Notes: generated by a model from the sequence alone, not told the origin. Shown: positions 1 through 7,691, counted from the stretch's first letter. The stretch is DNA of 7,810 nt from Beijerinckiaceae bacterium (GCA_027311205.1 DAICZI010000064.1:1-7810); one strand, 5' to 3'. Program-made: numbers and translations.

Positions 1-180
1 CTCTTTATCGAGGCGGCGAATGGACACGATCTTGCGCATGATTTTAATGTCGAAACCGGAACCTTTGGCCTCGGAATAGACCTCCTTGATGGTCTCGGAG
101 ACCGTGCGCTTTTCTTCCTCCAGATGTTCAATGCGCTCAATGAACGCGAGCAACTGTCCGGCTTCAACATGGTCATTCAT
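1..180 (-). CDS. gapR: GapR-family (DUF2312) nucleoid-associated protein, N-terminal part, cut by window edge
   Basis: The reverse strand encodes 60 residues beginning MNDHVEAGQLLAFIERIEHL and continuing to the window edge; the stop is outside. The pattern is that of the DUF2312/GapR family: an N-terminal acidic-basic helix (about residues 9-36, ERIEHLEEEKR), then YSEAKGSGFDIKIMRKIV (35-52) and the R-rich start of the next helix. Family members are about 75-90 residues, so roughly two thirds is present. GapR of Caulobacter is a small coiled-coil dimer/tetramer that binds overtwisted AT-rich DNA ahead of replication and transcription and assists topoisomerases; that role is known for the family and inferred here. 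The start at 180 is supported by AAAAAAGGA about 10 nt upstream. gcrA lies upstream on the same strand across about 300 bp, so gapR probably has its own promoter. Family assignment is confident. Confidence 0.93.
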   Translation of the reverse strand, partial: MNDHVEAGQLLAFIERIEHLEEEKRTVSETIKEVYSEAKGSGFDIKIMRKIVSIRRLDKE

Positions 181-187
181 CCGCAGT

Positions 188-192
188 GATTC
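188..192. promoter_or_regulatory. GANTC (CcrM-type methylation) site next to gapR start
   Basis: GATTC lies 8-12 bp upstream of the gapR ATG (minus strand), between the AAGGA ribosome-binding sequence and the start or overlapping it. GANTC is the recognition site of the alphaproteobacterial methyltransferase CcrM. The motif is certain; a regulatory effect is inference, since such a 4-base-specific motif is expected about once per 256 bp by chance. Confidence 0.4.
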
Positions 193-236
193 CTTTTTTC
201 AACGATGGGAGGCCGAGCAAACATCACGCCTGGCGC

Positions 237-241
237 GAGTC
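237..241. promoter_or_regulatory. GANTC site overlapping a -35-like TTGACT upstream of gapR
   Basis: On the minus strand the sequence reads CTTGACTCGC, so GACTC overlaps a good -35-like hexamer, TTGACT, about 58-63 bp upstream of the gapR start. GcrA-dependent promoters in Caulobacter carry methylatable GANTC within or between the -35 and -10 elements, so the placement is suggestive. I could not find a convincing -10 element at 16-18 bp spacing, so the promoter call is weak. Confidence 0.35.
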
Positions 242-364
242 AAGCCCGGCGGGCAGAATGGGTCCTAAGCGCATGTCATGGCTATTGGGTAAACGAAACC
301 GGCCCTTGCCTGGCAGAAGGCGTTTGGGATGAGGGGCAATGGGCAGCAGTCATCTGAACTAATG

Positions 365-386
365 CTATCTCCATGATATCAGATAG
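365..386. repeat. Inverted repeat CTATCT-N10-AGATAG
   Basis: CTATCT (365-370) and AGATAG (381-386) are perfect inverted 6-mers spaced by 10 bp, with an extra ATAG directly after (387-390) and a central GATATC (375-380). It lies about 100 bp downstream of the gcrA stop and 185 bp upstream of gapR, in an AT-rich patch. The dyad could be an operator for a dimeric regulator; a 6-bp match at this spacing could also arise by chance. Confidence 0.35.
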
Positions 387-483
387 ATAGTTCGATATTC
401 TGGTCAGCGCCCTTCCGGGTCGCAGCGCTCAGCAGCTACCCAGGCCAGATCGTCAAATCCCTCGACGGCAGGACATCCTGCGT

Positions 484-1008
484 CTAGCCAGCGGCCATCC
501 TCATGCCGCGATCACGGCGTCGTTCCTGCGTTGGCTGATAGGCAATGCGGGCATGGGCGGCGCAGTAGGGACCAGCACCAAAGGGCGATTTTGCGCCGCA
601 ATAGCTGAAATCCGCTGTCATGGGATCGCCGAGTGGCCAACGACAGGTGGTTTCGCGCAGTTCCATGATCGAAATGCTTTCGCACATCGGCACCACGACG
701 CTCTCGGCCACTTGCACCTGTCGTTGCGGGGCGATGTGGGTCTGCAATTCGAGCTTGGGTGCCAGCACGGTGTTGCCCTGGACGATGGGGCCAGCCGGTT
801 GCGCCTTGCGCGTCGTGTGCGAGGGCTTGGACTTGACGATGCCGCCCTCCTCTACCTTGGTGCGCTCCGAAAGGCCGAGCCGGTGAATTTTGCCGATCAC
901 CGCATTGCGGGTGACACCTTCACCCAAAACACCTGCGATGGTTTTGGCGCTGGATCCATCGGCCCACATGGTGCGGAGCGTTTCAATACGTTCATCGGTC
1001 CAGGACAT
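484..1008 (-). CDS. gcrA: GcrA cell-cycle regulator
   Basis: The product has 174 residues and starts MSWTDERIETLRTMWADG. The N-terminal helix-turn-helix domain (about 1-48) contains the family hallmark TRNAVIGKIHRLGLS (33-47). A low-complexity basic linker follows (about 48-115). The C-terminal domain carries CRWPLGDP (122-129), YCGAK (136-140) and PYCAAHARIAYQP (147-159), with C122, C137, C149 and H152 as a likely metal-binding set. In Caulobacter GcrA binds sigma70-RNA polymerase through the C-terminal part and methylated GANTC through the N-terminal part, activating cell-cycle genes; this role is inferred by family. The frame stays open upstream to an ATG at 1092, but the start at 1008 is preferred because GcrA proteins begin MSWTDERI and AGAGGAAG sits about 7 nt before it. 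Length and motifs look intact. gapR lies downstream on the same strand. Confidence 0.96.
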   Translation of the reverse strand: MSWTDERIETLRTMWADGSSAKTIAGVLGEGVTRNAVIGKIHRLGLSERTKVEEGGIVKSKPSHTTRKAQPAGPIVQGNTVLAPKLELQTHIAPQRQVQVAESVVVPMCESISIMELRETTCRWPLGDPMTADFSYCGAKSPFGAGPYCAAHARIAYQPTQERRRDRGMRMAAG

Positions 1009-1070
1009 ATGCGCTCTTCCTCTATTGACACTGGCCAAGCCAGCTTGCGGACGTTCCGGCCCGGCGGCCA

Positions 1071-1075
1071 GACTC
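1071..1075. promoter_or_regulatory. GANTC site in gcrA upstream region
   Basis: GACTC is centred about 65 bp upstream of the gcrA start. It is a possible CcrM methylation site; the motif is certain, its function unproven. Confidence 0.3.
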
Positions 1076-1185
1076 CCGCATTCTCGCTCCACCGGTCTTT
1101 CCGGTGTCGATTACGCCTGCACGCTTGACTTTGAAACTTGCGACGACAAACCGCCGCTCTCGCTCTTGCTGTTACACCAGCCACT

Positions 1186-1203
1186 GATTCGGGCGCAAGA
1201 GTC
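1186..1203. promoter_or_regulatory. Pair of GANTC sites upstream of gcrA
   Basis: GATTC (1186-1190) and GAGTC (1199-1203) lie 13 bp apart, flanking a weak minus-strand -35-like TTGCGC (1193-1198). Both are potential CcrM methylation sites. Close pairing beside a possible gcrA promoter fits feedback by GcrA/CcrM, but this is inference. Confidence 0.35.
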
Positions 1204-1205
1204 GG

Positions 1206-1220
1206 TTAACGATTGATGAA
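1206..1220. promoter_or_regulatory. CtrA-like box TTAA-N7-TGAA
   Basis: The CtrA consensus is TTAA-N7-TTAA. Here TTAA (1206-1209) is followed after 7 bp by TGAA (1217-1220), one mismatch in eight. It lies about 200 bp upstream of gcrA, 3 bp from a GANTC site, and 126 bp upstream of the ABC operon start. CtrA represses gcrA in Caulobacter, which makes the position attractive. One degenerate box is weak evidence. Confidence 0.3.
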
Positions 1221-1330
1221 GAATTGTCCCCAGCCGCATTCATATTTCGTGCGTTTGTGCCGCGAAAGTGCGGCTTGCCAAGCCAGACCGGCACGGGCAC
1301 AGTGGCTTTTCCAGACGAGTGACGTGGTCG

Positions 1331-1337
1331 GGGGAGG
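1331..1337 (+). promoter_or_regulatory. Strong ribosome-binding site that fixes the start at 1346
   Basis: GGGGAGG lies 8 nt before the ATG at 1346. It decides against the in-frame upstream ATG at 1268, which would place 26 polar residues ahead of an otherwise standard signal peptide. Confidence 0.75.
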
Positions 1338-1345
1338 TCTTTTTG

Positions 1346-2551
1346 ATGCGGCGTGCAGACAGGTGGGCAGTTCTGGCGGCTTTGGCGGGGTTGGCGGCTA
1401 TCTTGCCAGGCGCATCCGGCGCGACGAACCCGACATTGCATGTGAAAATCGGTCTGATCAGGATGCCGCACACCAAAGACACGATCTCGCTGATGGATAT
1501 GCCGCCGCCCGATGACATGGTGGCCGGTGCCAGAATGGCGGTGGCTGACGATAATACCACCGGCACCTTCATGAACCAATCATTTGAACTGATCGACGAA
1601 GTGGTGCCGCGCCATGGCGATCCACTTCCCGCCTTGAAGGACCTCGCGGCCAAGGGCGTTTCGCTCGTCATTACCGATCTGCATGCGGCTGATTTGCTGA
1701 AAGTGGCCAGTGACGCGCAAGCCAAGGGAATGCTATTCCTCAACGCCACGGCTGAAGCCGACAGCCTGCGCCAGCAGGATTGCCGCGCGAACGTGATCCA
1801 CGTTGCGCCCGAACGCCAGATGCTGACCGATGCCGTGGCGCAGTATTTTATCGTGAAGCAATGGCCGCATTGGTTCATTGTGCAGGGATCGCACCCCAAA
1901 GACGCGCTTCTGGCAGCAGATTATGTCGCCTCGGCCAGGAAATTCGGGGGCATCGTGGTGGGGACGCGCACCTTTGTTGACAAGGGCGGCGGCCGGCGTT
2001 CGGACTCCGGCATTGTCCAGACCTCGAAACTGATGGGCCTGTTCACTCAGCAGATGCCGAGCTATGACGTGCTCATCGCTGCCGATGAAAGCCATGTTTT
2101 CGGTTCTTATCTGCCCTACACGACATGGGATCCGCGCCCCGTGGCCGGCTCGGGTGGGCTTGAACCAAGAACCTGGGATTTTTCGCACGAGGCCTGGGGC
2201 GCGGCACAGATGCAGAACCGTTTTGTCGCGAGATTCCATCGGCGCATGACCGAGCGCGATAATCAGGCGTGGGTGGCCGGGCGGATGATTGGTCAGGCGG
2301 TCTCGAAACTCAACACCGCTGATCCGGCGAAATTGCGGGCCTTTATGGTGTCGCCGAAGTTTGACATCGCCGATTACAAGGGCGTGCCGCTCAGCGTGCG
2401 CCCCTGGGATCAGCAGGTGCGCCAGCCGATTCTGCTCAGCGATGGCCGCATGGTGGTGTCAGCTTCGCCGCAACCGGGTTTCCTCAACCCGGTCTCCACC
2501 CTCGACACACTGGGCATCGACAGGCCGGAAACCAAATGCAAACTCAAGTAA
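1346..2551 (+). CDS. ABC transporter periplasmic substrate-binding protein, PQQ-dependent alcohol dehydrogenase-associated type
   Basis: The product has 401 residues. A Sec signal peptide is clear: MRRADR, a hydrophobic stretch (about 7-21) and a likely cleavage at PGASG-A (about 25/26), so it should be exported. The mature part resembles a type I periplasmic-binding fold of the branched-chain amino-acid-binding kind, starting VKIGLIRMP (33-41), with DDMVAGARMAVADDN (56-70) and QQDCRANVIHVAPERQML (143-160). These agree with the family found beside PQQ-dependent alcohol dehydrogenase genes (the TIGR03863 type, from memory). Two cysteines, C146 and C398, could form a disulfide. The ligand is unknown; an alcohol, an oxidation product or a cofactor-related molecule is inferred from family context only. 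It is the first gene of a three-gene operon: its last 16 bases overlap the ATPase start. No truncation is seen. Confidence 0.87.
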   Translation: MRRADRWAVLAALAGLAAILPGASGATNPTLHVKIGLIRMPHTKDTISLMDMPPPDDMVAGARMAVADDNTTGTFMNQSFELIDEVVPRHGDPLPALKDLAAKGVSLVITDLHAADLLKVASDAQAKGMLFLNATAEADSLRQQDCRANVIHVAPERQMLTDAVAQYFIVKQWPHWFIVQGSHPKDALLAADYVASARKFGGIVVGTRTFVDKGGGRRSDSGIVQTSKLMGLFTQQMPSYDVLIAADESHVFGSYLPYTTWDPRPVAGSGGLEPRTWDFSHEAWGAAQMQNRFVARFHRRMTERDNQAWVAGRMIGQAVSKLNTADPAKLRAFMVSPKFDIADYKGVPLSVRPWDQQVRQPILLSDGRMVVSASPQPGFLNPVSTLDTLGIDRPETKCKLK

Positions 2552-3306
2552 GCGCTGCGGCGGCTTTGGAAGTTGCCCATGTCAGTCATTCCTATGGCGC
2601 CCGCAAAGCGCTCGACGATGTTTCGTTCAGCGTGCCTGCGGCCAGGTTTTGCGTGCTGCTCGGCCCCAATGGCGCGGGCAAGAGCACGCTGTTTGCGCTG
2701 GTGACGCGCCTGTTTGCGATGCGTCATGGGGCGATCAGCATTTTTGGCCATGATGTTTCGAGCACACCAGGCGAGGCCCTGCGCCGTCTTGGCGTGGTGT
2801 TCCAGGCGCGCACGCTTGATCTTGATCTTTCGGTTGAGCAAAACCTGCTCTATCACGCCGCTTTGCATGGCATAGGCGCGAAACGCACCAGGCAATTGTC
2901 ACGCGCAGTGCTGGAACGGGTCGGCATGGCCGAGCGCGCCGATGACAAGGCGCGTGATCTTTCCGGCGGGCAAATGCGCCGTGTCGAAATCGCCCGTGCG
3001 CTGCTGCATGGCCCGCGCCTGCTGCTGCTCGACGAGCCAACCGTCGGCCTTGACATGCAGGCGCGCACTGACATTCTTGCCTATGTCCGCCGTTTGGTGG
3101 CGGAGACCGGCATTGGCGTCCTCTGGACGACGCATCTGCTTGATGAAATCCACCCCGCTGATGATGTGATTGTCATGCACAAGGGGGCGATATTGCAGCA
3201 AGGCTCAGCCGCTGGCATTGCCGCGGCGCTGGATGTGCCCGATATCAAGAGCGCCTTCGCAAAGCTCACCGGGTCGCGACCGGTTGATGTGAGCGAGTTG
3301 GTATGA
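2536..3306 (+). CDS. ABC transporter ATP-binding protein, PQQ-dependent alcohol dehydrogenase-associated type
   Basis: The product has 256 residues and a complete ABC nucleotide-binding domain: Walker A GPNGAGKST (43-51), Q-loop Q90, signature LSGGQ (142-146), Walker B RLLLLDEP (161-168, with D166 and E167), D-loop GLD (171-173) and switch histidine H200 in TTHLLDE. No membrane segment is present, so it should act at the cytoplasmic face with the permease that follows. The signature and TTHLLDEI resemble CcmA/DrrA/NodI-type ATPases that partner ABC-2 permeases, and the set matches the ATPase of PQQ-associated (Ped-type) systems. The ATG at 2536 lies inside the end of the preceding gene (16-nt overlap) with GGAA a few bases upstream, so translation is probably coupled. 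The stop at 3306 is 12 nt before the permease ATG. Substrate and direction of transport are unknown. Confidence 0.93.
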   Translation: MQTQVSAAAALEVAHVSHSYGARKALDDVSFSVPAARFCVLLGPNGAGKSTLFALVTRLFAMRHGAISIFGHDVSSTPGEALRRLGVVFQARTLDLDLSVEQNLLYHAALHGIGAKRTRQLSRAVLERVGMAERADDKARDLSGGQMRRVEIARALLHGPRLLLLDEPTVGLDMQARTDILAYVRRLVAETGIGVLWTTHLLDEIHPADDVIVMHKGAILQQGSAAGIAAALDVPDIKSAFAKLTGSRPVDVSELV

Positions 3307-3318
3307 GGATGAGTGGCC

Positions 3319-4182
3319 ATGACGACGCTTGAGCAAAGCCTGGATATTTCGTCGCTTGGCCAGGAAATGCCCGCAGGGTTCACGTGGAAGCACTATGCCA
3401 TTTGCGCGCGCGGCATCATCTGGCGCGAGGCGTTGCGTTTCATCCACCAGCGCGAGCGCTTTGTCTCGGCGCTGGTGCGGCCGCTGGTCTGGCTATTTAT
3501 TTTCGCCGCCGGCTTCCGCTCGGTGCTCGGCCTTTCGATCATACCGCCCTACAAGACTTATATTCATTATCAGGATTATATCACGCCCGGCCTGATGGCG
3601 ATGATCCAGCTTTTCAACGGCATGCAATCATCGCTCTCGATGATTTACGACCGCGAAATGGGCAATATGCGCACCTTGCTGGTGAGCCCGCTGCCACGCT
3701 GGTTTTTGCTCACTTCCAAACTCATGGCAGGCACGCTGGTTTCGATCATGCAGGTCTATGCCTATCTTCTGGTCGCCTGGTTCTGGAATGTTGTGCCGGA
3801 TTCCAACTGGGGCTATGTCACCGTGCTGCCCGCCATGCTGCTTTCCGGCTTCATGCTGGGCGCGCTCGGGATGTTTATCTCGTCGGCGATCAAGCAACTC
3901 GAGAATTTCGCGGGCGTGATGAACTTCGTGATTTTCCCGATGTTTTTTGCCTCGTCGGCACTGTACCCCTTGTGGAAAGTGCGCATGGGCAGCCCGTGGC
4001 TGGCCGATTATTGCGAATTCAACCCGTTTACCCATGCGGTCGAGTTGATCCGCTTTGCGCTGTATCAGCAGGTCAACTGGACATCACTGGCGGTGGTGGC
4101 CGGCTGCACGGTGATTTTCCTCACCGGGGCGATCATCGCCTATGATCCCTCGCGCGGCATGCTGGCGCGCAAAGGGGGTTGA
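3319..4182 (+). CDS. ABC-2 type transporter permease, PedC-like
   Basis: The product has 287 residues. After a cytoplasmic N-terminus of about 50 residues, about six hydrophobic segments are visible near 51-72, 87-108, 133-155, 166-190, 196-216 and 255-275. The ABC-2 pattern REMGNMRTLLVSPLPR (112-127), the VIFPMFFASSALYPL segment (204-218) and NPFTHAVELIR (235-245) match NodJ/DrrB-like permeases and the PedC-like permeases of PQQ-linked alcohol systems. It should form the membrane channel with the upstream ATPase. AGGA (3305-3308) is 10 nt before the ATG at 3319. An in-frame GTG at 3313 would add two residues and cannot be excluded, but its spacing to AGGA is poor. The 3' end overlaps the convergent oxyR by 43 bp, and there is no terminator between them. 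The gene appears intact. Confidence 0.9.
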   Translation: MTTLEQSLDISSLGQEMPAGFTWKHYAICARGIIWREALRFIHQRERFVSALVRPLVWLFIFAAGFRSVLGLSIIPPYKTYIHYQDYITPGLMAMIQLFNGMQSSLSMIYDREMGNMRTLLVSPLPRWFLLTSKLMAGTLVSIMQVYAYLLVAWFWNVVPDSNWGYVTVLPAMLLSGFMLGALGMFISSAIKQLENFAGVMNFVIFPMFFASSALYPLWKVRMGSPWLADYCEFNPFTHAVELIRFALYQQVNWTSLAVVAGCTVIFLTGAIIAYDPSRGMLARKGG

Positions 4183-5117
4183 GGGCCTTGGAGACACGTT
4201 TGCACAGCAGAACGCTGACCTTCGCGCAGCGCCTGGGCGGCGAGGCGCACGACTTCTGATGCCTGCAGGAGTTGCTTGGTCAATGGGCTGGTCTTGCGCC
4301 AGATCATGCCAATGACGCGCGTGGGCCTGGGGTTTTGGAAGCGGCTAATCGACACGGTTGCCGAGCGGGTCTCCACAGCCACGGCCATTTCCGGGATCAA
4401 AGTCACGCCAATGCCCGCGCTGACCATTTGCACAAGGGTCGAGAGCGAACTGCAATCCAGCATTTCGCGCGGCCGTGACGCCGCCATCGCGCAGAACGAC
4501 AGGGCCTGATCACGAAAGCAATGCCCCTCTTCGAGAAGCAGCAGCCGCATTTCACGCAGCATTTTGGCGTCGGGAACAGGTTTGCCCGCATCCTCGCTTG
4601 GCCGCACCAGGACAAACTCCTCGGAAAACAGCGGCACCTCGATGAAGGAAGGTTCGGACACCGGCAGCGCAACAATGGCCGCGTCGATCCGGCCTTCCGC
4701 CAGTTCCTGAATCAGGGTCGGTGTGAGTGTTTCGCGCACGTTGATGTCAAGGTCTGCATAGGCTTGCGTCAGGCTGCGGATGACTGACGGCAACAGATAG
4801 GGCGCAACGGTGGGTATGATGCCGAGGCGCAGCCGTCCCAGCATCCGGTCCCGCGACGCCCGCGCCAGCCCCTCGGCTTCAACCACCGAACGCAGGATAT
4901 CATGAGCGCGCAACGCGAATTCTTCGCCAAAGCTGGTGATGGTGACTTGCCGCGCCCCGCGCTCAAACAACGCGGCCCCGAGCGACTCTTCCAACTCCTT
5001 GATCTGCTGCGAGAGCGCCGATTGGGAAATCGTGCAGGCATCGGCGGCGCGGCCAAAGTGCCGATGGCGCGCCAGCGCCTCGAAATAGCGGATCTGCTTC
5101 AAGGTGAAATTTATCAT
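4140..5117 (-). CDS. oxyR: OxyR-type LysR-family peroxide-sensing transcriptional regulator
   Basis: The product has 325 residues. The winged helix-turn-helix occupies about 3-62 (LKQIRYFEALARHRHFGRAA, then QSALSQQIKELEESLG), followed by a linker helix and the LysR effector domain (about 92-300). The diagnostic segment EEGHCFRDQALSFC carries C200 and C209, matching the C199/C208 redox pair of E. coli OxyR, so peroxide-driven disulfide switching is expected. Other conserved parts are GIIPTVAPYLLP (99-110) and SAGIGVTLIPEMAV (233-246). The C-terminal tail (about 300-325) exceeds the 305-residue E. coli protein, and its end overlaps the permease gene. The start MINFTLKQIRYFEALA is the usual OxyR start; its ribosome-binding site is weak. 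It is divergent from katG, the classic arrangement in which OxyR controls catalase. Both cysteines are present, so nothing suggests loss of function. Confidence 0.95.
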   Translation of the reverse strand: MINFTLKQIRYFEALARHRHFGRAADACTISQSALSQQIKELEESLGAALFERGARQVTITSFGEEFALRAHDILRSVVEAEGLARASRDRMLGRLRLGIIPTVAPYLLPSVIRSLTQAYADLDINVRETLTPTLIQELAEGRIDAAIVALPVSEPSFIEVPLFSEEFVLVRPSEDAGKPVPDAKMLREMRLLLLEEGHCFRDQALSFCAMAASRPREMLDCSSLSTLVQMVSAGIGVTLIPEMAVAVETRSATVSISRFQNPRPTRVIGMIWRKTSPLTKQLLQASEVVRLAAQALREGQRSAVQTCLQGPQPPLRASMPREGS

Positions 5118-5126
5118 TAGCTTGTC

Positions 5127-5144
5127 TTATCACTGCAATAATAA
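5127..5144. promoter_or_regulatory. Candidate OxyR operator (imperfect palindrome) next to oxyR start
   Basis: TTATCACTGCAATAATAA is symmetric at 14 of 18 positions around the central TGCA (5134-5137), 10-27 bp upstream of the oxyR ATG. It contains TTAT-N7-ATAA (5127-5141), which has the inner half-site spacing of the E. coli OxyR site (CTAT-N7-ATAG). Outer half-sites at the same spacing are poor (ATTA at 5116, CAAC at 5149). Placement between oxyR and katG suits autoregulation plus katG activation; it is inferred, not shown. Confidence 0.45.
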
Positions 5145-5208
5145 AATGCAACTTACACTAATGGCGCGAGTTTGCTACGACTAAGACTTCCGCAGCGAGG
5201 CGGTGGTG

Positions 5209-5376
5209 ATGGCCCAGCAGCCGGGCGGGACGGTGTGGAGCACACCGTGCGATATTGATGATATGGGTTGTCACGTTCGCAGTTGTCCTGAAATGGTCGT
5301 GTTTCAGCATCATTTTGTCACGGCCAAGACGCCGCTTGTGTGGCACCAGGGATATCTGCCAGGACTATCTGGATGA
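5209..5376 (+). CDS. Doubtful small ORF, 55 residues, in katG leader
   Basis: An ATG at 5209, preceded by GAGG (5197-5200) at 8 nt, opens a 55-codon frame that stops at 5374-5376, 85 bp before katG. The product begins MAQQPGGTVW, has cysteines at 14, 21 and 26 and an HH pair at 35-36, and shows no membrane segment or signal peptide. I recognise no family. Third-position GC is only moderate and unlike the neighbouring genes, and the frame runs through the hairpin and tandem repeat of the region, all of which speak against real coding. It could be a leader peptide, a degraded gene piece or a chance ORF; chance is most likely. Confidence 0.15.
   Translation: MAQQPGGTVWSTPCDIDDMGCHVRSCPEMVVFQHHFVTAKTPLVWHQGYLPGLSG
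5230..5248. repeat. Perfect hairpin ACGGTGTG-gag-CACACCGT
   Basis: An 8-bp perfect stem with a 3-nt loop lies about 215 bp upstream of katG. There is no T tract after it on either strand, so it is not a standard intrinsic terminator. It may be an operator for a dimeric regulator or an RNA hairpin in the katG leader. Confidence 0.5.
5346..5371. repeat. Tandem 13-bp imperfect direct repeat
   Basis: Copy one (5346-5358, CCAGGGATATCTG) is followed without gap by copy two (5359-5371, CCAGGACTATCTG), identical at 11 of 13 positions. It lies about 90-115 bp upstream of katG. It may be a duplicated regulator half-site or a replication-slippage duplication. Confidence 0.5.
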
Positions 5377-5434
5377 GAGTTGGTGCCGGAGCTTCGTCAC
5401 AGGATGGCCGGGTATGATCCAGGCAAGAGTTTAG

Positions 5435-7683
<2,249 letters not shown>

Positions 7684-7691
7684 TCAGGACG

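Larger units (their letters stand above)
181..483. other. Intergenic region between gcrA stop and gapR start
   Basis: This 303-bp gap holds no convincing gene. On the minus strand it must carry the end of the gcrA transcript and the upstream region of gapR. Small structures occur near the gcrA stop: GCAGG-acat-CCTGC (468-481) and an AGCGC/GCGCT stem with inner pairing (406-429). Neither is followed by a T tract in the gcrA direction, so termination there is unproven. The stretch around 358-400 is noticeably AT-rich and includes the CTATCT-N10-AGATAG inverted repeat listed separately. Two GANTC motifs lie closer to gapR. Confidence 0.6.
1009..1345. other. Divergent control region between gcrA and the ABC operon
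   Basis: This 337-bp region must hold the gcrA promoter (minus strand) and the promoter of the ABC operon (plus strand). It contains three GANTC sites (1071-1075, 1186-1190, 1199-1203), a CtrA-like element (1206-1220) and two small dyads in the presumed gcrA leader: CTGGC-caa-GCCAG (1031-1043) and CACCGG-tcttt-CCGGTG (1090-1106). A weak minus-strand promoter can be drawn as TTGCGC (1198-1193), an 18-bp spacer and TAACAG (1174-1169), with GAATC inside the spacer. No strong sigma70 promoter was found on the plus strand. Reading frames here do not resemble known proteins. Confidence 0.55.

Noticed and set aside
1009..1092. Upstream in-frame ATG of gcrA adding 28 residues
   Set aside because: GcrA proteins start MSWTDERI, a good ribosome-binding site precedes 1008, and the extension is not GcrA-like.
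553..1128. 191-codon plus-strand frame over gcrA
   Set aside because: It is a shadow of gcrA; the minus-strand product has unmistakable GcrA motifs and the plus-strand product resembles nothing known.
1268..1345. Upstream ATG adding 26 residues to the substrate-binding protein
   Set aside because: It would bury a normal signal peptide behind polar residues; GGGGAGG before 1346 marks the real start.
3384..4145. 253-codon plus-strand frame inside the permease gene
   Set aside because: It is an alternative frame of the ABC-2 permease and lacks any domain or ribosome-binding site.
5158..5346. 62-codon minus-strand frame between oxyR and katG
   Set aside because: It is His/Arg-rich with no recognisable pattern or convincing ribosome-binding site, lies in the control region and overlaps the hairpin; most likely chance.
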